DNA from: Clostridia bacterium | GTDB taxonomy: Bacteria; Bacillota; Clostridia; Oscillospirales; CAG-272 | Direction: 5' to 3' | Assembly: GCA_017399145.1 (NCBI GenBank) | Contig: JAFQEG010000001.1 | Coordinates: 1 to 44,436, forward strand | DNA length: 44,436 bases | Shown here: positions 6,861 to 19,000 of the stretch, in pieces | Numbering within the stretch: position 1 is the stretch's first letter | How the letters are laid out: every line of letters starts with the position of its first letter | Notes under the pieces: generated by a model | Told to the model about the DNA's origin: nothing | Seen by the model: the letters and a program-made list of their open reading frames with translations, nothing else | The model's database searches: none | Made by a program: the position numbers and the translations under genes

Positions 6861-7940
6861 TTACCTCCTCATCTTAGGGTCAAGAGCATCACGCAAGCCG
6901 TCGCCTACGAAGTTGAAGCCCAAAACCGCAATAACTATACAGATACCGGCAGGTCCCCATGCAAGGAAGTGGTCTGTAATTACGTTAGGGTCTGTGGAGA
7001 TAATATTAATCATTGTACCCCATGCTGCAAATGGCGCTCTTACACCGAGGTTTAGGTATGATAGAGTTGCCTCGTAAAGAATCATACTACCAAGACTCAA
7101 GCTCATTTGAACGATAAGCTGTGGCATTACGTTAGGTACTAGGTGCTTGAAAATCTTACGTGGCGCTGAATAGCCCATAGCCTCGGCAGCAACCATATAC
7201 TCTTGCTCACGAAGTGAAAGGATTTGACCTCTTACAAGTCTAGCAGTACCAGGCCATGAGAAGAGTGTAAGATAAATCATAAGCCAATAAATTCTTTCTG
7301 ACCCACCAACACCTGCAGAGTCCAAAATCAAGCCGATAATAAGCAAAATTGGAACACCAGGCAAGCACATAAGCACGTCACAAATTCTCATTATAAGGTT
7401 GTCAACCCAACCACCGAAGTAGCCGGCAATACCACCCATTACTACACCTAGAAGTGTAATAACAAATACTGCAAGGAATGAAACCGTCAAGGAAATTCTT
7501 CCACCGTACATAAGACGGGTAAAGATATCGTAGCCCTGTTGGTCTGTGCCTAGTAGGTGGTCACCTGAGATAGGTGCATATGAGTTATAGGACATTTCCT
7601 TTTCAACGCTTTGACGTACAACAAAGGTCTGTCCGTTTACTGTGTATGTAAACTCAGAGGTTGCATACTCAGTAAGTGGTGAGCTATCAGGGGTTGTTTC
7701 GCCCCAACGAGTATAAACTAGTGGTCCGAAGAAGCTGAATACAAATAGACCAATAACCATTATAAGTCCAATAATACTTAGCTTTGAACGGAAGAAACGG
7801 CGAATAACCATTCTTGTAGGGGACATAAGCTTGATATTTTTATCAAGTGGCTCGTTGTCCTGTACGTTGCTTTCTATATTCTCATTTACTACTTCCTCTT
7901 TTTCAAGGGAAACATTTTCAAGATTCTTATTCTCTTCCAT
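6861..7940 (-). CDS. oppC: Oligopeptide ABC transporter permease OppC
   Basis: This is the second permease subunit (359 residues). It has a charged cytoplasmic N-terminus, a first membrane segment near residues 52-75, a substantial extracellular loop, then five more segments. The EAA loop that contacts the ATPases is EAMGYSAPRKIFKHLVPN, and the C-terminus ends in the typical GDGLRDALDPKMRR. The frame is open 12 codons further upstream to an ATG at 7976, but the ATG at 7940 is chosen because it follows GTAAGGAGG and the longer form would overlap oppB. The gap to oppB is 10 bp. Confidence 0.95.
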   Translation of the reverse strand: MEENKNLENVSLEKEEVVNENIESNVQDNEPLDKNIKLMSPTRMVIRRFFRSKLSIIGLIMVIGLFVFSFFGPLVYTRWGETTPDSSPLTEYATSEFTYTVNGQTFVVRQSVEKEMSYNSYAPISGDHLLGTDQQGYDIFTRLMYGGRISLTVSFLAVFVITLLGVVMGGIAGYFGGWVDNLIMRICDVLMCLPGVPILLIIGLILDSAGVGGSERIYWLMIYLTLFSWPGTARLVRGQILSLREQEYMVAAEAMGYSAPRKIFKHLVPNVMPQLIVQMSLSLGSMILYEATLSYLNLGVRAPFAAWGTMINIISTDPNVITDHFLAWGPAGICIVIAVLGFNFVGDGLRDALDPKMRR

Positions 7941-7950
7941 AATTTCCTCC

Positions 7951-8943
7951 TTACTCAAGCTTAACACGTGGGTCAACCACAGCGTACATTAGGTCGGATA
8001 GCAATACGCCGATAACGCTAAGGAGCGCTAAGAACATATTGTATCCCATAATAAATGGAATATCACCGGCATTCATGGCTTGAAGGGCAACGTTACCGAT
8101 ACCGTCAAGACCGAATACCTGCTCTGTAATAATAGCACCTGAGAACAATGAAGGTAGAAGTCCTGCAAGTGTTGTTACTAGTGGAATTAGTGTGTTTCTA
8201 AATGCGTGCTTGTTAATTACCTTGCTTTCCTTAAGTCCCTTTGCACGGGCTGTACGGATATAATCTGAATTAAGCACCTCAAGCATATTAGTTCTTGTCA
8301 TTCTCATTCTTGGTCCTATGCTAAGGATTACAATAGTGAAAATTGGCAAAATCATATGATGGATATATTCAAACAAGAGTGCAATACCTGTGGAGGAGGA
8401 GCCTGCCTCTACCATTCCCGAGATTGGGAACCAACCAAGTCCATATGAGAATATACCCTTTAATACCTGTCCAAAGAAGAAGGACGGTAAGGATATACCT
8501 ATCATAACTAAAACTGTAACCAAATAATCACGGAATGAATATTGGTGAGTTGCTGCCGTAATACCAAGAGGTATAGCAATCATAAATTCGAATATAGTTG
8601 CGATAAGTGCAACTGCAAATGAAACGCCCATTTTGCTAACAATAACGTCGGTAACTGGCAAGCCATACTTAAAGCTTGTACCGAAGTCAAAGCGACAAAT
8701 GTTCAAAAGCCAGTTGAAGTAGCCCTTTATAATACCAAAAAAGCTACCATCCTCAAGACCATAGGTGGCATAAAGCGCATCAACAGTTTCCTGTGGTACG
8801 GTTGCGCCACCTTGGTTCATTGCGAGAATTTTATTTTCAATAAAGTCAACGGGCATCAAACGAATGAGCACGTAGATTATAAGAGATACGCCTAGCAAAA
8901 TAAGAACAGAAAGACCAAGTCTTTTTGCTATATATTTTACCAT
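7951..8943 (-). CDS. oppB: Oligopeptide ABC transporter permease OppB
   Basis: The 330-residue permease starts with the family N-terminus (YIAKRLGLSVLILLGVSLIIYVLIRLMP), has six predicted membrane segments and the EAA loop TARAKGLKESKVINKHAFRN, and ends in YAVVDPRVKLE. An AGGAG ribosome site precedes the ATG, 13 bp after the oppA stop. Together with OppC it forms the membrane channel of the importer. Confidence 0.95.
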   Translation of the reverse strand: MVKYIAKRLGLSVLILLGVSLIIYVLIRLMPVDFIENKILAMNQGGATVPQETVDALYATYGLEDGSFFGIIKGYFNWLLNICRFDFGTSFKYGLPVTDVIVSKMGVSFAVALIATIFEFMIAIPLGITAATHQYSFRDYLVTVLVMIGISLPSFFFGQVLKGIFSYGLGWFPISGMVEAGSSSTGIALLFEYIHHMILPIFTIVILSIGPRMRMTRTNMLEVLNSDYIRTARAKGLKESKVINKHAFRNTLIPLVTTLAGLLPSLFSGAIITEQVFGLDGIGNVALQAMNAGDIPFIMGYNMFLALLSVIGVLLSDLMYAVVDPRVKLE

Positions 8944-8956
8944 TTTTTACTCCTAA

Positions 8957-11593
8957 TTATTTAACAAAGTCAATTTCCCAAATTCTATCAAGTGGTGAGC
9001 TATATGGGTTCATCTCGCCGTCTGATGGCAAGGTGGATGCATCAATTACGCTTGTGTTGAATGCGTAAATTACACTTCTTTGATATACAGGAAGCTCGAT
9101 TGCAAGGTCAAGAATTTTGCCCATTGCAAGCTCGTAAAGTCTTGTACGCTCGCCTTGGTCAAGAGTTTCTCTTGCCTGGTCGATAAGTGTAGAAAGCTCG
9201 TTAAGTGTCTTCTTTTCGTAAGATGAGCCAGAGTTCTTAATAGATGGATAGCCCCAAGCAAGTGTGCTTGTTGCTGTGGAGTTCTTGTGGTAAACCTGAT
9301 ATAGGTCAGGGTCAATTGTTGAGCCCCAAGCTGCTGCCCAAACTGCAAGTGAGCCGGTAGCTAGCTTTGTAAGTGCCTGTGTATCTGGAACAACTGTAAT
9401 TTCCCAGCCAAGGTCATTTAGCATTGCAGCTGCATCTCTAAATACTGTGTAGGTTGGGTGGTCTGTTAGGTTAGAGCCTGCGATTGTAAATGTAATCTTA
9501 AGCTCGCTTGAGCCTGCGGATACGCCTGCAGCCTCCATATACTTCCTAATGTTTGTAATAGCTGTTTGCTCGTTCCAGCCCTCGTTAAGCTGTGGATAAT
9601 CGTGTCCGTTATCAACACTTGGGTTGCCTGTTTCGTCAAGTGGGTAAGCCCAGCTTACCTTAGACATTGGCCAGTAAATTTGGCTTGCTGTACCACCACG
9701 GTAGTACTTAATTGCAAGTGTTGTGTTCATAGCGCACATAATTGCTTTTCTTAGGTTGATGTTTGGTACTTCCTTTGCGTTGATACCAATATAACCGTAA
9801 CCAAGCTGGTCCTCTAGCAAGAAGTCAAAGCCACCGCCATTCTTCATACCAGCAAGTGCGTCGTAGTTATCCTCTGTAAGCTGTGGTGAGATGTAGTGTA
9901 CACTACCTCTTTGTAGCATACCGATAGCGTCGTTTGCAGGTACTACCTGATAACGTACCTTTTCAATCTTTGCATTGTCGATTGGGTTAGACTCTGCGTT
10001 GTCGTCAACTGTTGTAAAGTTTTCGTTTCTCTTGAAATAAACTACCTTATCAACGAAGAATGATGAGGTTGTTGGGTCGGTGTTTTCACGGTTTGTAGCC
10101 TTGTATGCACCAGCACCAACTGGGATTCTAATATTTCTTGGAGATTGGATAATGCCTGTCATAAAGCTGTATGTACCAAACTCAACGCCGTACTTGTGAT
10201 TTGCAATATCAGGAGTGATATTGTCGCCCTCACCATAGTAGTGCTCTGGCGCTACTGAGAAAGCAAAGTTCCAGTGAGCCTTAGGGTCTCTACCCTTAAT
10301 TGTGATTTGTAAAACGTCATAGCCATTTGTTGGAACGCCATTTTCGTCGTGACCGTCCTTTGTAGCTACTGTGTAGGTGTTACCATTAACAGTAATTGTA
10401 GTACCAGCCTTGTCTGTGTGGTGTGCAAGTGACTTAATACCCTCAATTGAAGGTACTCTTAGTGTACCGTCGTCAGAGATGCTTTCGTGAAGGATAACCT
10501 CCTTAGCCTCTGCTGTGTACTCGGTAAGTAGCTTTTGTGCAGTTGCCCACATTGTAAGAATGTAGTGAAGCTCTGTTTGTGTCTTAATTGCGTAAACAAA
10601 GTCAATTGCTTGGTCCTTTGTCTTAATAGTATCTGTGTCGTAATCAAGAATTACGTCAACAATCTTGGACTTGTCGCCCTCTGGTACTACTGTGCCGTCT
10701 GGGTTTGTCTTGTCTGCATACTTAACCTTTACAATGCCCTCTAGGAATAGGAAGCATATAACTGGGTCAAGAAATTCGCTGTGTGACTTATATGGCTCCT
10801 CTGTGTAAGCGCTTTGAGCAGTTGTGAAGTCTGTTTCAAGCTCCTCACGGAAGTACTTAAGTGCCTTATCAAGGTCAGCCTGAAGCTGAGCACTTGTAAC
10901 CTCTTGTCCCTTTTCAACAGAGATTGCTTGCTTATATTCGTCGCTTAGTGTCTTTGATGCAATAGCAGTCTTTAGTGCCTCATAGGTTGCATTGTAGGTG
11001 CCCTGTGTACCAGTTCTACCTACCTCCATATAAAGAGAGATAAGCTCATTGATACGAGCCTGTGCTCTTGAGGTGGCTGCCTGTGTGATTTTTTCGTCAT
11101 CGTTTGTGTTAGATGATGAAATTGTTTGTGTTCTGTAAGCATTCAAGCCCTTAATATCGGTTGAATACATTGTTGATGAGCCTGTGTAAACAGGGTCAAG
11201 GTAAACGTAGAGGTTGAAAAGAACGTCCTCCATTGTAAGTGGCTCGCCATCAGAGAACTTAATGTTCTTCTTCAAAACGAAGGTGTAAACTGTTTCGTCA
11301 AGGTCGTCGTTGTACTCAAAGGCAAAATCCTTTGATACGGTTGGTTGGTCGTCACCAAACGCAACCTCAACGTTGCCATTTACATACTTAGATGTAAGCA
11401 TACCGATTTGTGTCATACCGACAATTGTGTTGTCCGGACCGGTTGTTGAATAGAATGGATTAAAAAGTCCATCAAGCTCCTCAGACATAATAACGAAGGT
11501 ATCGTTTGCTGTTGAGCCACAGCCGGAGAACAAGGTTGCCATGCTTGCAAGCATTACAAAGCATAGCACTAAGGAAATAATTCTCTTTTTCAT
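8957..11593 (-). CDS. oppA: Oligopeptide-binding lipoprotein OppA (enlarged)
   Basis: The extracellular solute-binding protein (family 5) captures peptides and delivers them to OppBC. It has a signal peptide with lipobox LFSGC, so Cys25 should be lipidated. The SBP family 5 hallmarks are visible: KNIKFSDGEPLTMEDVLFNL near residue 110, the substrate-site region around QIYWPMSKVSWAY, and IDPDLYQVYHKNS near the C-terminus. At 878 residues it is about 300 longer than usual, mainly through an insertion at roughly 150-290 that is helical and rich in Ala, Glu and Gln, plus an insert before the central domain. It starts 39 bp after the preceding lipoprotein gene, with an AAAGGAG ribosome site. Confidence 0.93.
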   Translation of the reverse strand: MKKRIISLVLCFVMLASMATLFSGCGSTANDTFVIMSEELDGLFNPFYSTTGPDNTIVGMTQIGMLTSKYVNGNVEVAFGDDQPTVSKDFAFEYNDDLDETVYTFVLKKNIKFSDGEPLTMEDVLFNLYVYLDPVYTGSSTMYSTDIKGLNAYRTQTISSSNTNDDEKITQAATSRAQARINELISLYMEVGRTGTQGTYNATYEALKTAIASKTLSDEYKQAISVEKGQEVTSAQLQADLDKALKYFREELETDFTTAQSAYTEEPYKSHSEFLDPVICFLFLEGIVKVKYADKTNPDGTVVPEGDKSKIVDVILDYDTDTIKTKDQAIDFVYAIKTQTELHYILTMWATAQKLLTEYTAEAKEVILHESISDDGTLRVPSIEGIKSLAHHTDKAGTTITVNGNTYTVATKDGHDENGVPTNGYDVLQITIKGRDPKAHWNFAFSVAPEHYYGEGDNITPDIANHKYGVEFGTYSFMTGIIQSPRNIRIPVGAGAYKATNRENTDPTTSSFFVDKVVYFKRNENFTTVDDNAESNPIDNAKIEKVRYQVVPANDAIGMLQRGSVHYISPQLTEDNYDALAGMKNGGGFDFLLEDQLGYGYIGINAKEVPNINLRKAIMCAMNTTLAIKYYRGGTASQIYWPMSKVSWAYPLDETGNPSVDNGHDYPQLNEGWNEQTAITNIRKYMEAAGVSAGSSELKITFTIAGSNLTDHPTYTVFRDAAAMLNDLGWEITVVPDTQALTKLATGSLAVWAAAWGSTIDPDLYQVYHKNSTATSTLAWGYPSIKNSGSSYEKKTLNELSTLIDQARETLDQGERTRLYELAMGKILDLAIELPVYQRSVIYAFNTSVIDASTLPSDGEMNPYSSPLDRIWEIDFVK

Positions 11594-11632
11594 TTTGTTT
11601 CTCCTTTATCTATTTTAGTTGAAAATTATTTG

Positions 11633-13018
11633 CTATTCAAAGCTTAGCGCAAGGCTATTTCCATCTGCGCCAAGGGTGAGGGTAAGCTGATTCATTGCGT
11701 ACTCATCAGGCACTACCTCAAAGGAAATGTCGAAGTCAACCTGGGAAAGATTGTCTCCTAGGTCAAGACCACAAAGTAAGCCAAAGCTGTAACCTGTTGC
11801 TAGTCCAAGGTTTATACCCTGCGCAATTTTTAGGCTACTGTCTGTAACCTTAACCTCTGTTAAGGTCGTACCACCTTGAATTGTACCTGCAAGCAAGCCG
11901 AAGGTTGCCGCTGGCATACGTGTACCACCTGCAATAAGTGCAGTTACATTTTCAAAGGTAACGTTTTCAAGAGTTGCCCCTGAAAGCTGTCCAAATAAGC
12001 CAAAGGACTGGGTGCTTGTGCCACTTTGCTCAATTGCTACGTTTTTAATTGTGTAGCCGTTACCGATAATCTTACCTGTAAAGGTGTTATTTACAAAGGG
12101 CCATGCCTCGTCTGTAAAGTCAAGGTCATTTTGGATTTCGTAAATACCCGAAGGATTCCAAATATCTGTAAGCTGTGATGGCTTAGTAATTTTATACCAG
12201 CTACCGTCCTTGTAGTCTAAATAGATTATAAGAGTTTCGTTTGCATACTCAGCAGTATCCAAATTAAAGGTACCGCTATGCAAAACTGTGTCGGCGCTTA
12301 CCTTGGTTTCACCAACGTAGGCGTCCTTAAAGGTTTTGTTTTCCACTGTTGGAAAATTAAAGTAATCAAGTGTGCCTGTTTCAGTATTCCAAGCGGGAAG
12401 CTTGAAATTAAGGTCACCTAGTGCGCTTGGATTGAAGAAATACTCACCAAGCAACGTTTGTTTGTCGGAGTTGTCTAAGAATTGTATTCTAAATTCTGGT
12501 ATCCAGCCTGCGTAAAGGGTAATTACGGGGTTGGTTGCTGAGTAAGACTTATTAGGGTCTAATTCAAGAGGCTTGTTAAAGTCCCACTTGCCCTCGTAGG
12601 TGTAAGCAACCGAGCGTCCGCTAACCGAGGCAACCTCGCCATAGTAGTCAAGCGCCTCGCCCTTGCTATTCGTAACCGGAGTTTTCTTTGAAAACCAACC
12701 GGCAAAGAAATAGCCTGCCTGTCTTGGTGTTAGTCTGTCAACCTTATCTCTTGACTCGCTATCTGTTGGTACAAGATAGATTTCCTTATTTCCATTTCCG
12801 TTTAATGGAAGACTGGAAATATTGTAGGAGTCAGTTGTGATATAGGTACTAGTACCAAAGGCGCCACCGTTTGCGTCGTATTTAACACTTACGTTAAAGC
12901 CGTCCTTGTCGTTAATTTCATAGGGTGTCTTTTCGCAGGACACAATGAATATTACACAAATTAAGGCAATTACCAGAAGAGAAAATATCTTAATTCTCTT
13001 ATTTGTTTTCGAATTCAT
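11633..13018 (-). CDS. Surface lipoprotein with InlB-type B repeats
   Basis: This 461-residue protein has an N-terminal signal with lipobox FIVSC (Cys28). Residues about 45-180 contain one or two InlB B-repeat (Flg_new) units: VKYDANGGAFG, then GYFFAGWFSKK, and ITLYAGWIPEF. The C-terminal part (about 290-460) resembles GLUG-type beta-helix repeats, with NDLDFTDEAWPF, IIGNGYTIKNV, FGLFGQLSGATLENVTFENV and FGLLAGTIQGG. The ATG at 13018 is preferred over the upstream ATG at 13030, which is too close to the AAAGGA ribosome site. It sits between the giant protease and oppA and is probably co-transcribed with oppA. A role in binding peptides, protein or host surface is plausible but unproven. Confidence 0.82.
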   Translation of the reverse strand: MNSKTNKRIKIFSLLVIALICVIFIVSCEKTPYEINDKDGFNVSVKYDANGGAFGTSTYITTDSYNISSLPLNGNGNKEIYLVPTDSESRDKVDRLTPRQAGYFFAGWFSKKTPVTNSKGEALDYYGEVASVSGRSVAYTYEGKWDFNKPLELDPNKSYSATNPVITLYAGWIPEFRIQFLDNSDKQTLLGEYFFNPSALGDLNFKLPAWNTETGTLDYFNFPTVENKTFKDAYVGETKVSADTVLHSGTFNLDTAEYANETLIIYLDYKDGSWYKITKPSQLTDIWNPSGIYEIQNDLDFTDEAWPFVNNTFTGKIIGNGYTIKNVAIEQSGTSTQSFGLFGQLSGATLENVTFENVTALIAGGTRMPAATFGLLAGTIQGGTTLTEVKVTDSSLKIAQGINLGLATGYSFGLLCGLDLGDNLSQVDFDISFEVVPDEYAMNQLTLTLGADGNSLALSFE

Positions 13019-13050
13019 TATAATTTGCATCCTTTTCTTATGATTATTAA

Positions 13051-13084
13051 GGGCTAGGGGGCTACTTGTGTAGCCCTTGCCCTA
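13051..13084 (-). terminator. Hairpin between protease and lipoprotein genes, possible partial terminator
   Basis: On the minus strand, AGGGC and AAGGGCTAC pair with GTAGCCC and AGCCCT around an ACAA loop. The stem is strong, but only TTAATAAT follows, so termination is probably incomplete. It could set the ratio between protease and downstream transporter transcripts. Confidence 0.5.
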
Positions 13085-13088
13085 AATT

Positions 13089-16000
13089 TTACTTAAATAT
13101 CCAAAGCTTTTTCTTGTAGAATACTATGCCAAGTGCAATAATTACGCCAAGAAGCACAGCCTCAACGCATACAAAGGTAATTAGCATTGGTACTGGATTG
13201 AATGGTGCCTGTGGTTGAATTTCCTCAGGTACGTCCTCGTTTCCTGTTTGCTCGAATGCCAAAATTCTTTGCTCAGCGGTTAGAAGTGCGCCATAGTTTG
13301 TAACTAGCGCCTGTTGGTCCTTAGTTGCAATCTTGTCGTAGGCTATACGGGCTAGTACAACAAGTGGCTTATCTGCAAGCTTAACGTTTGCAGGAAGTCT
13401 GTTAATTGCTTCAATTGCCTCAAGAGTAACCTTGTCAGCTGCAACGGAGCCGTCAATTACTGTCTTGAAGTATTGGTTCATTGTAAATGATTCATACTCT
13501 TGTCCGTTAGATGGTCTAATCATAACAAGATTTGGCTCGTAGTGACCCATATAGTCAACGAAGCTTGCGCCATAGAAGAAGCAGAAGTAATTATATACGT
13601 ACTCGCCTCTTTCGTTTACTGTTTCTGTATTAACCATTGGGTTAAACATAAAGTATGGTGACAAGCCAAGACCTGGCACGTAAGCACCTGTCGACACCTC
13701 GTAGCCTGGAGTTTCACCCTTGCTACCGGGGATATTGTCAGGGATAAAGTAGCCTTGGTCAAATTCCTCCTCAAGCACCGGTGCGTAGTGACTTGTAAAT
13801 ATTACAGTTACTAGCTTGTTGCAATCGAAGAACGATTTGTGTCCAATAGACGCAAGAGTGTAAGGCAATTTAATTCTTACAATCTCGGACCCTGCAAGTG
13901 AATATGCAGAAAGTCTTACTGTGCCCTCTGCTAATTCAACGTAGCTATTATCTCTTGGTGCGTATGTAATCAATTCAAGTCCGTTTGGCACGTCTTGATA
14001 AATTGAACCGTTAATTACGTGGATATTTTCGCTAATATCGTAATCATATACGTTTTTGTAGTAGGTTTTTCCGTTAAAGGTTTCTTCCTCAACAATGTAA
14101 AGTGGCTTAATTCTGCATAGTGCAAATGGATTGTCGCCAAGCACTCTTAGCACCTTGTTTCCACTTAGGTCAAGGTCAAAGTCGGTTACATTTTCCTTTA
14201 GGAATGCGCCCTCGCCAATCTCAATTGCTCCTGTTAGCTTAGCACCTGTTAGTGCAGTTACAGCAAATGAATACTTGCCGAGCCTTGCAACCTTGTCAAG
14301 GTTTTCAACTGTTGATAGCTTCTTACAGTTTACAAATGCACCCTCGTCAATCTCAATTGCGTTTTCGCTAAGGATTACCTTTTCAAGCTTAGCGCTCTCT
14401 GTAAATGCGTAAGGTCCAATTACCTTAATGCTTGACAGGTTAATTTCCTTTAGACTGCTTTCAGCAAACGCTTCAAGTCCTATTTTTTCAACGGATTCAA
14501 GATTAATCCTTTCAAGCTTTAAGCATCTAATAAATGCTTGGTTCTCAATTTCCTTTAGTCCTGTACCTAGAGTTACCTCCTTTAATTCAGGGCAAAGTGC
14601 AAATGCCTTTTCGCCAAGCTCGGTTAGGCTTGAAAGGTCTGCTATCTCAATGCGTGAAGCATAGATATGATATACGTAGTTGCCGTCTGCGTCAACACCG
14701 TAGCCTGCACCACCTTGTGAGGATGCAGTTTCAATCTCGTCACCTGAGAATGCAAGCTTGCCAATTGATACAGCCTTAGATAGGTCGATGGTTGCAAGTG
14801 ATGCACAGTTGTAGAATGCCATTTCGCCAATCTTTGAGCCCTCTCCTATGGTTACTGCCTCAAGGGATGTAAGTCCTGAGAATGAGGAGTGACCAAGAGT
14901 TACGTTTTTACCAATTGTAACCTGAGTTAGCTTAGATGGGTAATGCCTGTAATAAACCTTTGTTGAATATTTTGTATCCTGAATATACTGTGGTGTCTTA
15001 TCACCCCAGCTATTCATAAATGCACCCATTCCTACAACGCAGTTATCGCCAATTGTTACGGATACTAGCTCCTCACAGTTGTAGAATGCGCCCTCACAAA
15101 TCTCAACGTCGTTGCCGATAACAACAGCTGTTAGCTTTGTATTGGAGAATGCATAATCGGAAATTGTCTTTATACTATTTAATGTAGGAAGGACAGAAAT
15201 GCTTGTGTTAGCAAAGGAATACTTACCTATTTTTGTAAGTGTGCCAAGGCTAAGTGACTTAAGATTTCTAGCCATAAAGAATGCGTAATCGTCAACTACA
15301 ACAACAGATGGTGCATTAATGCTTGTAATCTTATTGTTGTGCGCAAAGGCACCGTTGCCAATTGCGGTAATTGTAGAGTCAGTAATATTAACCTCGCCAC
15401 TTAATGTTGGGGACGCAACGAGAATGGTTGAGCCGTCCTTGCTTAAGATGTACAAGCCGTCGCTTGATGATTTGTAGCTTGGGTTATCCTGACTTACAAC
15501 GAATTTTGAAATTGCTGTGCTTGCAAAGGCAATTCTGTCGATAAAGCCAACGTTTTTACCAATTTCTGCCTTAGTTAGACTATTACAATTCATAAATGCG
15601 TTTTCGCCAATTGTATTTACGTCATTACCGATTGTAACCTCGGTAAGTGCAGTACAGCCCATAAACGCACCCTCTGGAATTACGCTTGCGTTCATTGAGA
15701 ACTTATCAAGCTGTGTACAGTATGCAAATACGTAAGGACCATACTTAACCTTCTCTGCCTTAACCTCAACGTTCTTTAGTGCAGTGTTATGATAGAATGC
15801 GTATGCACCGATTGATTGAAGCTCTGGTGGAAGAATAACGCCCTCTAGCTTGCTTGATACAAGCTCATAGTAGCCGTATGTTGCATTGTATCTGTATGAG
15901 CCGTTTTCTGCAAAGGCGTAATCACCAATTGCTCTTATTTTGTCAAGCTTAATCGTACCCTTTAGGTTACAGTTTCTAAATGCCGCATAGTTAATTAGCT

Positions 16001-19000
16001 GAACGTTTTCAAGACCAACAACCCTCTCAAGCGAGATACAGCCCTCGAATGCGCCGTATTCAATTGCCTCAATTGTGGAAGGAAGTACAACCTCCTTAAG
16101 TGCTGTCAATCTTGCAAATGCGTAAGCATCTATTTTCTTAACGCCCTCAGGAATAATAACCTTTGTAATTGTGTTATCACCGATTGGGCTTTGCTTTGTC
16201 ATGCTATTGTCGTCCTCTGCGAATTCCTCAGGAGTCTTTAATACGTACTCGAAGTTAGAGAATGCAAAGGCGCCGATTTGTGTAATACGCAAATCACTTG
16301 GAATTTCAACAACACCACCAAGACCATAGTAGTGCTGAAGTGTAGGTGCCGTCCTTACAAATGGGTCCTTAACCTCAATTGAAACAGATTTTGTTTCATA
16401 GGTTGATTTACCATCAAGTAAAACCTTAACTGTAATGTTAGCAAAGCCCTCGCTAACACCGGTTACAACACCATTTTGGTCAACGGTAACAACCTTGTCG
16501 TTACCTGTTGAGAATACAACCTGACAATCATCAGGGAAATAAGCCTCTAAAATTGCCTCAATTCTTACGGACTCTGATGGGTAAAGCTTAATTGATAGCG
16601 CTTCATTCTTTGCAAAGTACTTAAAGCTACCAACCTGTCCTAGGTCTCTGTCCTCGTTAGACATAATCTCGTAAGCCTTTAGTACCTCGTAGCCGTTTAT
16701 CTTAAAGGAGTCGGCAACGGGCTTATCGTATTCCATATAGCCCTCGTCCTCTGGCCCTAGAACTCTTACGTTTAGGAATGCCTTCTTTGAGTTATCCTTT
16801 ACGTGAGTAGCCGAAACGGTGGCAAGACCGGACCCTACTGCAACTAGCTTGCCGTTTACTACTCTTACAACCTTCTTGTTTGAGGAATCGAATCTTAAAA
16901 GGTCGCCCCAAGCCTCATCGTCTGAGTAGCCGTCAATCTTAATTGTGTAAAGCTCGTTTGGATTTAATGTAATTTCTGTGTTAGGATTGCCTTCCTCGTC
17001 CTCTCCTGCATCAAAGCGGAAGTCGATATAATCGTCAGGCAAGCCGATTTCATAGGTTGCATGGTTAAGTGCGTAGTCATATACGCTTACAATAAAGGAG
17101 TTTTTAACGTGTGAGCTTTCCTTTAATGCGTAGATATAATCTGTAAGCTCGTATTCAACGTAGGTTGTGCCATTTCTTACAGAATAGATAGGTGTCATAT
17201 AGGTTGAGAATGGAACAAGCTGGAAGGAATCAAGTCCTGTTGCAGGGTCAGTTACAGTTGTTAGATATCCAGGCTGCATACTCATTGAGTAGTGGTTATC
17301 GTAAACTGCAATTGTTGCAAATAGTCTATCTCTTTCAAGGTCGCTATCGTATTCTGAACGGAAGGTACAGCCTGTAATGATTGGTGCCTCAAAGTCGGTT
17401 GTGAATGGGAACTCGAAGGTGTTCTTTTCGTTAGTTTCAAGTCCGCCGTCCTCGTAGTCCATATAGGCAACCATCTTAACTGTGTACTTTGTGTTATTCT
17501 TTAGGTTGTGCTCGGTTGCGTCAAACTCTACCTCAACGTTTGCTGGGTAAATATAAGAGCCACCGTCACTGTACGACTTACGTACGTCGTCGTCAACGGT
17601 TTCAAAGATAACCTCGCCGGTTGCGTCGTCAGTAATTGTAACAACAACCTTTACTGCGTTTCTTAGCATACCTGTCCAAATAAATCTAATGCTATGAATT
17701 GTTGCAATATCCTGGTCCGCCTCGGTTGCGCTATCTGGCACCTTAACGTTTGAGATTGCAATGTAGTCACGGCTTGCTGAAATGATTTGGTCGTTTGGAT
17801 TTTGTTGGAAGTAGTAAGAGCCAAGGTAGGAAATGTAGTCGCTAAACATACCACCGATTGGTCTTGTTGCGTATGCGTCTGGAAGTGTCTTTTCGTCAGC
17901 TGGAATAGAATCGTTTAATTCGTCCTTGTTTGTTTCGAAATAGTCAAGGTCCAAGATAGGTGCCTTTGTCCAGTCACCATAGAATGAAAGGAATGGAACG
18001 GACAAGTCCTCTGTTTCAGCGCTTGTAGCTGTAAGAACTACAAAGCCCTCAACGTACATACCATTTTCAAAGGATTCGTCAAGATATTTCTTATCCTCGC
18101 TTGAAAGGGTAATTGTTACCTTAACCTTTGCAGTCTTACCTGCCTCAACGGACAAGGAATCACCATTTTGTGTGCCGTTTTCAATTGTAAAGGAAACGGT
18201 AGCACCGGAAAGCAAGTAGCCCTCCTCACTTACTGTGGTTTCACCACGAGCAGTTTTAACGTCGCTAACACCCTCAGTTAAAACGTAGGTTGATAGCTTG
18301 TAGGTATTTGTCTTAGCACCGAAATTCTTAATTTCAAAGCTTAGGTCGTAAACGCCTGTCTTTTCAGGGTCATCACCAAGCTCAAGCTTAGACTTATCCA
18401 TTATCTCACCATTCTTATCACGAGTTAGAATGAGTGCTGTTGTTTGAGTTGCGCTAAAGATATTTGCAAGACCTGCACCCTGCTTTCTTACAGCATAAGG
18501 CAAGCCGTTTTTGTTGTAAACTATATCAGCCGTTGACATAAGCAATTGATTTACAAGGGCTGTAACCTTAACGCTATCATCCTTGATATCAGGGAACTTA
18601 TCCATAACGTACTGTCTTAGAAGAATCATAACACCGGCTGTGTTAGGACATGCCATTGAGGTACCGGATAAACGGTCATAGCCACCACCTGTAATAGCGG
18701 AAAGAATGTTTCCACCGTGAGCGGTAATTTCTGGCTTAATGCCAAGGCTAGGTGATGGTCCCCAGGATGAGAAGTCTGACATAAATGGTCCTGAGGTTTG
18801 GTCACGGCTAATCTTAATAGTGCCACGCTTAGCAGAGGCTAGCACCTCGCCGTCCTCTTGGGAAATTGAGCAAACAGGAATTGAAACGGTACCAACGTTC
18901 ATTCTAATTTCACCAGAGGTATTATTAAATACGATAACACCGATAGCACCCGCCTTTTGCGCCGCCTGTGCCTTTTCCTCGAAGGTGGTGTCACCACGCT

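Noticed and set aside
7941-7976. Upstream start for oppC
   Set aside because: It would lie inside oppB without a ribosome site; the ATG at 7940 follows GTAAGGAGG.
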